NCBI GenBank assembly: GCA_026745465.1
Contig: JACYXH010000400.1
Coordinates: 327,501 to 391,500 of the forward strand
Direction of reading: 5' to 3'
DNA: 64,000 nucleotides
From: Lota lota
Taxonomy: Eukaryota; Chordata; Actinopteri; Gadiformes; Lotidae
Every line of letters starts with the position of its first letter. Position 1 is the first letter of the stretch. The notes under the pieces are model-generated. The model searched no databases. It saw only the letters and a program-made list of their open reading frames with translations, and was not told the DNA's origin. This document shows positions 1-58,095 of this stretch, piece after piece. The translations under genes were made by a program, and so were the position numbers.

Positions 1-55
1 TACATACATGCAGGGAAGGCATTTCATGCACATGCAATCCCATAAATGCATATTG

Positions 56-56
<1 letters not shown>

Positions 57-108
<52 letters not shown>
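57..108. repeat. (AC)n microsatellite
   Basis: Uninterrupted AC dinucleotide run of about 26 units. Confidence 0.95.
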
Positions 109-110
<2 letters not shown>

Positions 111-536
111 TAATGTCCCTCTTCAGTACCTTCCCGTCACATGCACATCTGCTCTTGTCTGACACACATGAGGGAGTGAGATCATTCTGAGGCAGCCATG
201 CATGCAGAGACAAAGTGCTGCGAGAGCAAAAGTATATGAAAGACCTCTCTTGGACATATGAAGATCATCATTGCAGAGATTTCATCATGACATCTTACAT
301 CATTCTCTATGTCTATTGCTAGCCTGCCCCACACTCAAATCCCATGCCTCAGCTAGCAGGCAAACAGGAAGTCTTTTTTTTTGTACCTCTGCCACACATG
401 CATGGTTTGTATTGCTAATGAGTGGCAGCCCCCACTCCACACATCTCACGATGGAAAGACAGGAAGTATACACGCCTGTCACAGCCCTGTAATTCAAACA
501 CAGAGCAGCCTCTGTCCCCATGTTCAAAGATGTAGA

Positions 537-747
537 GGGAAAGAGAGTGAGTCAGTGAGCGAGTCAGAGACAGAGAGAATGAGAGAGGTAAAGAGAGAGA
601 AAGAGAAAGAGAAAGAGAGAGACAGAGAAAGAAAGAGTGAGAGAGTGAAAGAGAGAGAGGGATGGTTTAAGTGGAGAGGCAGTGAGTGAGCGAGAGAGAG
701 AGAGAGAGAGAGATTGTTCAAATGGAGAGAGTGAGGCAGAGAGAAAG

Positions 748-803
<56 letters not shown>

Positions 804-848
804 AACAAGAGAGAGTGAGAACAAGAGAGAGTGAGAACGAGAGAGAGC
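537..848. repeat. GA-rich interrupted microsatellite
   Basis: About 310 bp of purine-only GAGA and GAAA tracts with a pure (GA)n core near 750-795. It produces spurious Ser-Leu and Arg-Glu open frames on both strands. Confidence 0.9.
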
Positions 849-1264
849 AGCCCGGGCATTTTCATATCAGGATGTGTGAAATATGCTGACAGTCAGGCTC
901 ATACTGCATTGACACGTGTTGCTATTTAAATCTCGTCATATACAAACCATCTGTGTTGTAATTTACCTAATGGCACAGATACCTTTGTAACTCTTTCAAT
1001 TTTACAATCATTCTTATTGCCACACACATTTGTGTCGTCAAAGGTGTGCTGTGTTTTTAATCAAAGGAACAATGTTTAAAAAAAGAATCATTTGACAAGG
1101 CATTAAGCCTTTAATAGCTTGTTGTGTCGAAATCAAGCACCACTCTTTGTGTGGTAATGTGACCCTTATCACCTACACAGTTCTTTAAGAGGATCCTGAA
1201 TATCTGACTGATAGTAATAAAAATTAAATACCAAACATCCTTAGGTAAAATTCCTTATTTCATT

Positions 1265-1268
<4 letters not shown>

Positions 1269-1315
<47 letters not shown>

Positions 1316-1316
1316 T
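1269..1316. repeat. (CT)n microsatellite
   Basis: CT dinucleotide run, followed about 50 bp later by an (AT)n run at 1366-1405. Confidence 0.95.
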
Positions 1317-1363
1317 GTATAAATATATGTATATGTACATTTGTATGTAATAAAGAAATAAAG

Positions 1364-1365
<2 letters not shown>

Positions 1366-1405
<40 letters not shown>
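1366..1405. repeat. (AT)n microsatellite
   Basis: Pure AT dinucleotide run of about 20 units. Confidence 0.95.
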
Positions 1406-1407
<2 letters not shown>

Positions 1408-1937
1408 AAAAGCATGCATAAACAGTTTATATCCAATTGACATTTACTTAATATTTGACCCTTATCCTTAATTGAGTTGCGATTCCAACCACTCAGCAGA
1501 TGAAACAGATGTCATGTTGCTTTAATGGCATATCATGTGATGATAGCCTGATTATCATGTGTTGCCCTATCTGACATTGTGTCTGACATTGACCCTGGCC
1601 ATGAGAACAACTACTCAGAGGCATGCGATGAGCATTGCACCAGGCCAACATTGGTCTAGACTTTGGGCAATGCACACCATATGATATTGATTCTCTTTTG
1701 TTTGGCCGTTCCTGCTGCTCCTTGCCCTGAAGGAGTTGGTGAACACGTTATTGTCTGGCCGTAGGGTCTGCAGTACTACACCCCTGTATTCCACTTTACT
1801 GTGAGCCCTTCTACAGCTGTAACACTGCTGCTCAGAAGCTGCCCATCACACTGCAATGAGGTTTAAGCAAACATTTAGCTAATTCAAGATTTTCAACAGA
1901 GGTTCTATTCAACACATCAAGATCAATTCATACAGAT

Positions 1938-2010
1938 ATGTTTGTGTGTGTGTTTGTTCGTTTGTGTGTGTTTGTGTGTGTGACTGTGTTTGTTTGTGTG
2001 AATGTGGGTA

Positions 2011-2077
<67 letters not shown>
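1938..2077. repeat. (GT)n microsatellite with degenerate 5' part
   Basis: GT and GTTT units at 1938-2010 become a pure (GT)n run from about 2012 to 2074. Confidence 0.95.
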
Positions 2078-2079
<2 letters not shown>

Positions 2080-2711
2080 TCATGGACTCATCATTTGCTT
2101 GATTTTCCTACTTATTCACTGACAGCTGTTGTTTGTGCTGCCCCAAGCACCCACCCTGACTTGTAATTAGCCAAACACTTTACTTTAGTCAATGAACTGT
2201 ACCACCAAAAAAATAAGAGTTTAATGGTACTTCAATTGTTCCCCTTCCTCACCCATGCTCTCTTTCTACATGGCACCCCTCCCCCATACTCCAACACAAA
2301 CAAAATCACCCACTAACTCACTCTTGCCAGTGACAATGGCTCAAACACAGAAGCCGTGTTCAAACCAGCTGACTTTGAGATACGGTAGCAGATGACCTCA
2401 TTGCACAAGCATTGCGTTCAGTGTGTCTGAACGATAACTAAAGCAAATAAAGTTTTGGCTTCTAAAGAAAAATCAAAAGCCCAAGCTTTAGTCCATTGAG
2501 TTCAACCATAAAGTTTAAATAAACTGTGAGACCTGTTGCCCTTATGTAGCACACTGTTCACATATTGCATCATCAGCTTGGTCTGGTAGAGAATAGCATA
2601 GCTAACTGCAAAACAGTTCATACTTTGGTTTTAAAACCAGTATAGACAAAAAAAATACTACAACTTTTTGACATGAAAACAAACAAACCCGTAGACCCTA
2701 AATAGGTCGGT

Positions 2712-2736
2712 GGGGGGGGGGGGGGGGGGGGGGGGG
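2712..2736. repeat. Poly-G run
   Basis: Twenty-five consecutive G. A CCCTCC-rich stretch follows at 2807-2850. Confidence 0.9.
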
Positions 2737-3027
2737 AAAGAGGAAATCATGGTGCAGCTGCAGTTCTCTTTCACTGGGAGGGGGATGGGTGATTTTCAAC
2801 ATTGTTCCTCCCCCTCCCCCCTCCCCCCTCTCTCCCTCCCGCTCTGTCTTTTCCTCTTTCCTCTCATCTTTGTTCAAGTGCTGCTTGGTTAAACGCACTC
2901 ATGGACACTCTGAATTAAAGTCATAAAATAAGTAATAGAAGGTATATGTGGGAGAAATATGTTGTATGCGTTAATTACCCCAGTCTTTCATCTGTCCATG
3001 TCAATATGAATAGTCAGTTTGTGATTG

Positions 3028-3118
3028 ATTTTGTGTGTATGTGTGTGTGTGTGCGTGTGTGTGTGTTTTTGTGTGTGTGTATGTGTGCGGTTGCATGTGT
3101 GTGTGTGAGAGAGAGAGA
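3028..3118. repeat. GT-rich repeat
   Basis: Imperfect GT array with GA units at its end. Confidence 0.85.
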
Positions 3119-4345
3119 CAGTGTTAAGGAAGCAGCATGTAGCTTATTTTTATTACAAATCATTTGTTACATTTAATACAGTGGAATAACACTAAATAAT
3201 AACCTAATGATATACTACTCTGTAAATCTATTCGAAATGCTCTGAGAAAGCGTAGATCAATCTAATGCTTTCTGTTCTGGTGTGAAGATGGCTATCTGTC
3301 TTTAAAACACAAAGTCACCATACACTTACACCATGATTACACCATGTGCGTAATCACCTTACTTCGACATGTTTACCCTCGACTGGTTGTTTTACTCTTG
3401 TGTTTATGTTCTGGAAAAGGGGTTACCTAGCAGGCTTGCAGCCAGGCAATTGTTGCTATGCTAACACAGAAGCCATACCAAAAGTGTACTACAATATTGT
3501 TTGCAGAGGCTGAACCGAGATGTAACTCACTCACCATGTTCTCATTCATTACTTTCCAAACACGTTTTATTATGTGTATTCATGACAGCCATAGATTACA
3601 GAAGGAGTGTGACTGCAATTGTTACAGCTCACCCTTCCAGTCCTATTAGGGTATTTCAAAGCTACGATGAAAAATGTGTCAAATTCTACATGTGTTCACC
3701 ATGTAAGGTAACGTGAGATAGCATTGCCAGAGGCCAGACAGACCTTAACAAGGAATAAGACTAACAGAAACATTGTGCCATCACCGCACACATTAGATAA
3801 TTAAACTATCGGGCCACACATCAAGCTTTCACGATTCATCCATAAATATGTTGTAATTAAATATTAATGAGGTATACTTTGTCAAAGGATAAATTATTTA
3901 TCCCGGCACAAAGGTTCCAACACCTCCATTAGCCGAACGGTCCGTCCGTTTCTCCATGGGTGCACACGAGCTGTTGGTTCTCTGTCGGTTCGTTTTTTTT
4001 TACTACTAATGACTTCAACACAGTATACAGATGTCTATTAAGATTTCACAACACATCAAAGTTGTGTTCACCGTTCAATCCCAGCCCCATTTCTATCTCT
4101 TTTTTTTATTGATATCACTTTAGTATTTTTCTTCTGATCAACCCCTGCCCCCCATCCAACCAACCGCCCACCCATCCAATTCGCACCCCCCCCCCTCCCC
4201 CTTCCACCCCCTTCCCAGCCTCATCCCTATTGTCATGTTAATTACCTGTTTGCTCTGTTTTGCAGAGGCCCGCCATCCATCAAAGCATCTCACAGCTTTT
4301 CATCTTACAGAGCGCATCTCTACCTGTAATTAGGTTCGGGCAGGA

Positions 4346-4511
<166 letters not shown>

Positions 4512-4762
4512 TCTCCTCAGCTGTTGGGCGAGGAGCAGCCAGTAATGGTGGTTAATTGATCGATGCTGTCACAGGGCCACGGCTTCATGGGGTTGGGGGC
4601 TGATTAGCCCAGTGTGTCATCCGCTGCGGAGCGCCAGCGTTCGCCCAGCAATCTGGCTCGGCTAAAAAAAGTGTATGCGTTGTGTCATTTGGTGTGTGTG
4701 TGTACATCTGCACATGCTGTGCGGGGTGAATACTACATGCAAAAAGCTCCAATTTAAGTTGG

Positions 4763-5090
<328 letters not shown>

Positions 5091-5196
5091 GGGGGAATAG
5101 TTTCCCTTATGCGAATTTGCACATTTGCATTCAGGCAGTTCTACAAGGGTATGCATTGTAAGCATGAATGTGAGCTGTAGGTGGGGGAAACCTGTT

Positions 5197-5422
5197 TGTG
5201 TGTGTAAATGAGTGCATGTTTGTGTATGTATGTGTGTACGTATGTGTGTACGTATGTGTGTGTATGTGTTTGTGAATGTGCGTGTGAGTGTGTGTGTGTT
5301 TGTGTGTGTATGTGTATGTGTGTATGAATGTGTGTACGTACATGTGTGTATGTGTTTGTGAGTGTGTGTGTGTGTGTGTGAGTGTGTGTGTGTGTGTGTG
5401 TGTTTGTGTGAGTGTGTGTGTT
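5197..5422. repeat. GT-rich imperfect repeat
   Basis: About 225 bp of GTGTGTAT, GTGTGTAC and GTGTGTTT variants. It is noncoding. Confidence 0.9.
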
Positions 5423-7623
5423 TCAGATGAGCCAGTGCTGTAGTCAGAATATTCCACCCAGATGTGCTGAAGCTGGAGGGGAATCAATAAAAACAGCCCT
5501 GAACAACCTCCTCTTTTTGTTTCATCAAGGTTTTCTCTCAGATGCCACAGAGCACAATAAAGAAGACAATGAATAAAGAAAACTGATGAATGAATATAAA
5601 ATAATTGAAAATATTGATTGACTGATTGGTTTTAGAAAGTGAGTTTTAATTGATATATGTTTTGATTTATCAAGAGTTAGTTTATTAGTATAGTACAGTA
5701 TATTAGTATCGTTTCTAGTATGGTATATAAGTATATTACGATAATACTAATACAGTCATGGAAGAATAGGTCACATGTAATAAAAAGCACAATTAATATG
5801 TCACATTAACATCGCTTAAAACAAACCACCTGCTCTATAATCATGCCTGCTCTATAACCGTTTGGTAAAACGTTTACATTTTTAGAAATTTGGGTACATT
5901 CATTATTAACTATGTTTATTTCAAGCACCTCATTAAAATGCTGTATTTAGATCAAAATGTGCCTTCTCTGCAGGATCTACACCGAGCGCTGTGATAGAGC
6001 GCGATGGGAGTGGACAAAAGACAAAAGGAAAATAGTGTGTTGTTTTTGTTTTCAAGTTAGTTTGCTCGGTTCTCTTAAGTCACTGCACTGCAGGGACATG
6101 CCCACTGCTCCGCTGACCTTCAGCATGAAATGAAAAACAGCGTCTGATGCCTCTGGTGTGTTTTGAGGGGCTACTAGCTAGCCGAAGATGGACAGCCATA
6201 CATTATTGATTACAAAACACTCCTGCGCAGCTATTTCATCTTTCAGAGCATGAGTTGCGAGAGAGCAGATTTTCTTTTCATTATATATGAATCAGAGCAA
6301 CGCTGGTTTTGTGTTAAAGGTAATGTCCTAGCAAATGCGTTGGGATGGCCTTGCAGGACTTTGATTTCTATTGTGTTTTTTTTTTTTAAGCCATTGAGTA
6401 AATCTGCAGTCTGTTCTGTTAGGTCTATATTTCCTTATATTTTCTGATGGAAAGGGGCTGGATTCATGCAGGGACATTCCATGTCGAACAATATAAGCTG
6501 TAATGATAATATATAATAATGCTGATCCCATCCACTTTCAAACTCATTTAACTTAGATTCTATATTTAAAAAAATAACATAATTGTTCTGGATGCTGGCT
6601 TTGTTGTGCCCAGTAACTCAAATATTATTAATGTTCCCAAATATATGAAAAAAGAAGAGTTTATATTTGCATGCTGAAGAGTCCTTGCAGTGGATGGGTG
6701 TGGGGTGAGGAAGAGGACCAGAGACGGCCTCTGTTGGGTTGCCACGACCCTCCTGGGGATGAGCATAGGGGGAGCATGGCTGTCAGAGGATGTCACTGTG
6801 ATGGCTATGAGTGATTGGGTTTGTGGATCCGTATGGTGCGTGCTGACAGTGCAAGGGGAGACGCGGCCTCACCTGGGAGAGGATTCACTGGCAGGATGTG
6901 AAACGTTATGGAACAAGGTGAGCGCAGGGGTCACCTGCTTACCTCTGGGTCACCTGTCACCTGTCAACGCTTCGTGCGCCAGTCTCATGTACGGTTGGAA
7001 ATAAATTGTGTCAGAAAGTATCCCTTTGTCTGAGCTGGGAGTCAGGGGTGGTTCTTTGTGGGGCTCTGCGTGAGGTGATGCTCCAGACAACAACGGGTCC
7101 GGCTGAAGAATAGCAGAGCAGCAGGGGAGAAACGTGAGCAAACAATCGACCAAACAAGCAAAACAAACAAACATGGCGTTTATAATAAATGCGGCGATTC
7201 TGTATTATGCACACATACATGAATGATCTGGGGATATCACAACCCAACATGCAGATGTCTGACTAGAAACAAATCAACCATAAATATTTCATTGCAGTGT
7301 TTTCACTTGCACGGATGCTTCGAACACAGGGTGCTGCCAACATACAGCACATTCCCGAGTCTGACTCATGTCTCAAAGGATGCATCCAGTATTATTGATG
7401 TCAGCAGAGGTGGCAAAGCTTGTTAGAATAAATGGCAGAAGGGGAGATAGTCCTCAACAACTCACCGTCTCTCTGAATCCTTCCTCACCACCACCACTCC
7501 GCTTTTTGTGTGACTATGTTTATAAGACCATGCCCTTAGCATGTCTTATGAGAGGCAGGCTTCTGCTTTGACAATTTAGCATGATTGATCACTTAACTCT
7601 TTGCTCTGATAAAATGGAAAAGC

Positions 7624-7792
7624 AACAGTGCGAGAGAGTCAGATAGATAGAGCGCAAGAGAGAGAGAGAGGGGGGGGGATAGAGAGAGAGATAGAAAGAG
7701 AGAGCAACAGTGAAAGAGAGAGAGAAAGAGAGAGCAAGAGAAAGAGAGAGGGGGGGAGATATAAAGAGAAAGAGGGTGAGCGAGAGAGAGTA
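7624..7792. repeat. GA-rich repeat
   Basis: Interrupted GAGA array with short G runs. The frames in it are low-complexity artefacts. Confidence 0.9.
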
Positions 7793-8004
7793 CAAACAGG
7801 GGCGTGGACAATTCCACAAGGTCAGTGATGTCCAGCCTTTTGTTTTGCAGATCTGAGATCAGCGGCCGGGGCCACGAGGGAACAGACAGAATAACTGGTG
7901 CTGGCCTGGCAGGAACAGATGTTCTTTACAATGGACGTGCATGTAGGCTGCCCGGCTGCTTATTCACTAAAAGCCAAGAGACTGAATTTGGCGAGAGGCA
8001 TAGA

Positions 8005-8140
8005 AGAAAGAAAGATAGAAAGAAAGAAAAAAAGAAAGAAAGAAAGAAAGATAGATGGATAGATGGATAGATAAATAGATAGATATATAGATAGACAGAC
8101 AGACAGACAGACAGAAGGAACGAAATATAGAAAGAAAGAA
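8005..8140. repeat. Compound tetranucleotide repeat (AAAG, GATA, GACA)
   Basis: AAAG units pass into GATA and GATG units and then six GACA units. Confidence 0.9.
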
Positions 8141-8392
8141 ATAACAACAAATAACAATATAGGGCACATATACATATACCTGCATTACAACTGTAGTTGT
8201 TCCCAACATTACATCTGATATGACCAGTGAGGTTTACGTTTAAATGGCTGTGTTAATGGAAACACGCTAAACAATGGACGTGCACATGGTTTATATTTAA
8301 TCACACTCCCATGACTCTTTCTTCCTTGTAAAAAAATTATAAAAGCAGTTTGTCTAAATTATTTTTGGATGAAACTTGATGGCTCTGGTCCC

Positions 8393-8393
<1 letters not shown>

Positions 8394-8491
<98 letters not shown>

Positions 8492-8525
8492 ATGCACGCA
8501 GACACACACGCACACACACGCACAC
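8394..8525. repeat. Poly-C run of about 52 fused to (CA)n
   Basis: An unbroken C tract at 8394-8445 changes without a gap into a CA array from 8446. Such a long C tract is unusual and prone to sequencing error, so its length is uncertain. Confidence 0.9.
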
Positions 8526-8744
8526 AATGTCATGATGCTTTTCACATTGAATTGAAAACATTAATTCTAGTAACTTCCTGTCATTGTGAGTATATGGAAG
8601 TCTTCTATATAGTACCTTGGTTCAGGGACTAAGGACAGACATTAAGGTGAGGTATGGTTCAGCAGGAGTTAGGAAGAGGACTCTCCCAGGGCTATTGTCC
8701 TCCCATCAGTTCCTGTGGCTAAATGTGGGCCTACCTCGTATACT

Positions 8745-8756
8745 TTGTGTGTGTGT

Positions 8757-8849
<93 letters not shown>

Positions 8850-8851
8850 CG
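8745..8851. repeat. (GT)n-(GC)n microsatellite
   Basis: About 48 GT units followed by five GC units, an alternating purine-pyrimidine tract of Z-DNA type. Confidence 0.95.
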
Positions 8852-9787
8852 CACATATTCCAATGCCTTAATTACTTTTAAATAGGCAGCAGGTATGAAC
8901 ATTTTGAGTCTGAGCCCGCGTGGATTAAATTAAACACCTTTGAAGAAAAATTAACAATGAGTGAGGGTGAAGGGGACCGGTTAATACCAAACAGCCTGTT
9001 GATATGTGGAGGTTTCATTTAGAGGTAAATTATAACTCTTTGCTACCCTCTGCTGGCATAATATGTAATAGGCCTTGTCTATAGAATTATACAAGGTTCT
9101 TCCACTTCATACATTAATGATATTATGGTAGGTGTGTGGTTTCATGCATGTTAATTTGGGTGAGAATAAACGATTTGGTAATTTGATCAGTTTAAATTAT
9201 TATGATATATTGGTGATGCGAGTGTTTTGAATGGTTATAACGTTCCCTTTTTAATATTACATTAATTGAATTACTTTTATGTTAATTTAAACTTTTATGT
9301 GACGTAATTTGTGTTTGCTGTCACATATCATGAATCCATCATGAATCCATCTCCATCCTATGCCACGGGACGATGGCCCCTACACATGCACACATTACAA
9401 TACATGTATGGATTTATATGTTAAAGTAGATTTTGTTGAACATCGGTGCATCGTTAAAATCATCGCTTTCATTGTATTTTTATTTTTTGGATTCATTCTC
9501 TGAGAAACTCTTGAATTCATAGAATGTAAATAAACACCCACACAGTGAATGTATTGCCTATATATTCGCCCAAGATAAAAAATAGACTTGTTCTTATTTT
9601 CATTATTGTGATTCTTAATATCTAAATGTATGTGAATTTCACAATTAACCCTGCAGACGCTAGATGTCCCCCCTTCCCCGGCTGCAGCGCTCAGCTAGTG
9701 GGTTCGACGCGGCTTCCATCCAGAGGAAGGAGTCACCATTTTGAACACCAAATTGTTCACAGTACACCCGCCTTGAATCCTGGAACT

Positions 9788-55409
<45,622 letters not shown>

Positions 55410-56125
55410 CCTCCACCTTCACCACCCCACCCCTCCTCCCCCAACTCACCCTACTGCGACTCAGCATGAACCCTTAGCTCTTCACTTTATAATGCAGGGA
55501 GCGCTGTGAGTATTCTGAAAGCACTTGAAGCAAGCACTTTGTGCGATTTAAAAGAACAAAAACCGTCATTTGTATTATAAACAGAGTTTAACAAAGGACC
55601 TTCCTTCGATCTGTAGTCCATTAGTTCTGTTGCATATCTGGGTGCTTTTGGGTATTGCAGGAGCCCCGGTGACTCATTAAATGTTAACAGGCAATGCAAA
55701 TAGACACCCCCCTTTTTGTTTGAGAGAGAAAGGACTTAATTTATACTCTATGTGTTAGTTTGCGTTCATTTGTCGTCAGAGACTTCCTCGACTTGAGAAA
55801 TAACGTTTGTTTTATACTGTTCCTATCGCTGTTTGATTGGTTATTTACATTGTGTCTCCATCTTTTTTTAATAGTTCAGTCTGGCATAATTTTCTTCGTT
55901 ATTTTTGTATTATTATAATTTTTTTACACTGCAGTGCATTTTGTAAATAATGTATATGGATATATTTTTGATTGAACACCATGACACAGGTGGTTTGTGA
56001 ATATGTGAACAGTAGCATAGATTTCCATTTTTATTATAAAGCCAAACTGGTTTACAGCCTTTTTTAGTTGGGAAGATTTTATTTTGTATTTGTATTTAAT
56101 AAAATAAGGCATTTTTATATGAATT
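55410..56125 (+). other. znf236: znf236 3' UTR with poly(A) signal
   Basis: AT-rich sequence after the stop. AATAAA at 56098-56103 is the best poly(A) signal, about 690 bases after the stop, so cleavage is expected near 56115-56130. A weaker TATAAT/ATTATAATTTTTTT region lies at 55905-55927. Confidence 0.7.
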
Positions 56126-57095
56126 TAAACTTGTCTTTCTATTTTATAAATTTAAATACGATCAATAATAATCATTATTTTAATGAATTCCGCTTTTAAA
56201 TCCAAATAATGATTGCATTGTCCAAATGGGAACCACACTTTCTAGCCTTATCCCGCTGCTGTTTTCAATATTAAACAATATTTACTAAAATAATAATCTC
56301 TCTCACCTACAGTATGTATTCTTATAATACAAGTGTTAATTACTATAACAATTACTAGTGTTACTATATGTTGCGTAAAATATGATATGTACATTATATC
56401 AAAAACACCCGACACTAATATTTAGTTTTATGGTTTTTAATTAAATTATTTTACATGTTTGTTTCAAGTTAAGTGACTGGTCATGTTTATTACAGGTAGA
56501 GCATTCAGTTGATTACATAGGGCCTTGAGTTTTAATATGCATTTATTCACAGGGCCAATAGTCAAAAGGAACTCAAACCTTGTGTACACACTTGATTATA
56601 CAGCCTTCAGACTCAAGCACACGCGCAAGGAGTTGTGAAGTGCATGACGGATAACAGACCGTTCTTTGTATTTTTTCTACATGATAAACTATTGGAACCA
56701 CATTCTCTGGAACCATTTACCATCTACGAGTTATGGCAACCATTCAACCTTCATTAAAGAGCACCTTATTGAAATTGTGTTTTTTATCCACACAGTAGAA
56801 TAAAACAGCACCTAGTTTATAGCGGAAAGCATAAAGGCTTACAAATAGATGTATTGAATTTGAGTTTCATTAGTTGTGCTATGTATATGCAGGTGTCACG
56901 CGAAACCACTTTATATCTCAATCCACCATCATTGTTCAGGTGCTGTCTTTTGTCTCAGACTGAGCGCAGAATAAATGTTATTCCAGATAGCAACAACGGT
57001 ACAGAACATAATGTTTAAGACATTGTAGAAGACTTCAGCACACACTATTATTTTATGAATTGGAGAAAAATAAACACATCTAGGACAATGTTAGA
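56126..57095. other. Gap between the convergent znf236 and mbp 3' ends
   Basis: AT-rich unique DNA with no coding signal. It separates two genes transcribed toward each other. Confidence 0.55.
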
Positions 57096-57113
57096 CATTG
57101 CAGAATTATCCAT

Positions 57114-57215
57114 TTTATTGGAATTCAATGCATTTATTGCAAACATAGATTTTATATCGCCTATGTTTATTCAGTGTTCACCTCAAAGCTTTACAGCAGG
57201 TCACATTGTTTTATT
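57114..57215 (-). terminator. mbp: Cluster of candidate mbp poly(A) signals
   Basis: Four minus-strand AATAAA hexamers (57114-57119, 57133-57138, 57167-57172, 57210-57215) lie 850-950 bases after the mbp stop codon. Which is used cannot be told from sequence. Confidence 0.5.
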
Positions 57216-58062
57216 AACAAACGTAGATCGACATCACATTGAAGACAGAACACATGTAGGACCCGATATGGATCAAAAGATGAAAGGATGAATACAAACA
57301 TGATGAACATGTGCCATTAAAACGTGTAACGTTAAAACAACATTAGATATGTTAAGACCATAAATCATAGTGATGCGTAAACACGGTTCTTGGAGAAGAC
57401 ACGACAACGGAGAAGACAAGAAGACAAAAAAAAAACTTTTAGAACAAAAATAATAATAAAGCAGATCAACACCCGTTCTTCACACATACACGAGGGATGT
57501 CCGCGGTCAGGTCAGACGGACTTGCAACCGGCCCTCTACTTTTTGCAACTTCCTGTTCGGGTGCCGTCCGCTTCAGCCACATTTTTGTGAGCAGACGACT
57601 CAGACACAGAGACACTTGTGAAGCACATGCAACGAGAGGCCCAGCAGGGGTCCAATCAGCACTGCGCTTGTGAGAGAATGCAGGAACCACTGCAGCAAAC
57701 ACGCAATACAACGCTGACGAACACTGCATGAACCTCTGGAATTAGGGAGGGGGCGGGGGGTGAGCAGGCACAGATTGTAATATCTAGCAGTCGCATGGGG
57801 GGTGGGGGGTGGGGGGGGTGGGGAGGAGGAGGTGAGATCAGGATGTAAGGGTGAGGTCGTAGGACAGTTAAGGCAAGTGTTAGCGTGTTACGTTAAGATG
57901 CAGGAAACGGTTGAGGCTTTGGAGAGTGAGAGGCACTGAGATATTTTAGTTTCTTCATTTTCTCGTTCGTCCCTTGTAGTTGTTGTTGTTGTTTCTGTTG
58001 TTGTTGACAGGGGTGGGTCCGTGCTGCTGTTGGAAGAGGGTTAGCTTCCATCAGGGACATCT
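57216..58062 (-). other. mbp: Probable mbp 3' UTR
   Basis: Continues the terminal exon past the TGA. Includes a minus-strand (CAA)n-like stretch (57977-58008) and C-rich runs at 57740-57825. Its extent rests on the poly(A) signals only. Confidence 0.55.
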
Positions 58063-58095
58063 TCAGCGCTTGGCTGGTGAAGCACTTCTGCTTCC
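58063..58095 (-). CDS. mbp: mbp terminal coding exon
   Basis: Minus-strand acceptor GTACAG, phase 0. Ten residues, Gly-Ser-Arg-Ser-Ala-Ser-Pro-Ala-Lys-Arg, then TGA at 58065-58063. Confidence 0.9.
   Translation of the reverse strand, partial: GSRSASPAKR

Noticed and set aside
524-889. Overlapping open frames on both strands with Ser-Leu and Arg-Glu repeats
   Set aside because: Translations of a GA repeat, without start context or splice partners. The same holds for frames at 4260-5180, 7589-7828, 18110-18679, 26644-27033 and 40956-41252.
6690-7004. 104-codon + strand frame
   Set aside because: No recognisable domain, no splice context, odd Trp/Cys/Gly-rich composition. Chance frame.
7926-8209. 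Minus-strand hydrophobic frames resembling membrane proteins
   Set aside because: They come from the AAAG/GATA/GACA repeat.
8337-8902. Pro/His-Thr and Gly/Cys-Val open frames
   Set aside because: Translations of poly-C and CA/GT arrays. The same applies at 15781-16091, 20867-21300, 30286-30490 and 46149-46391.
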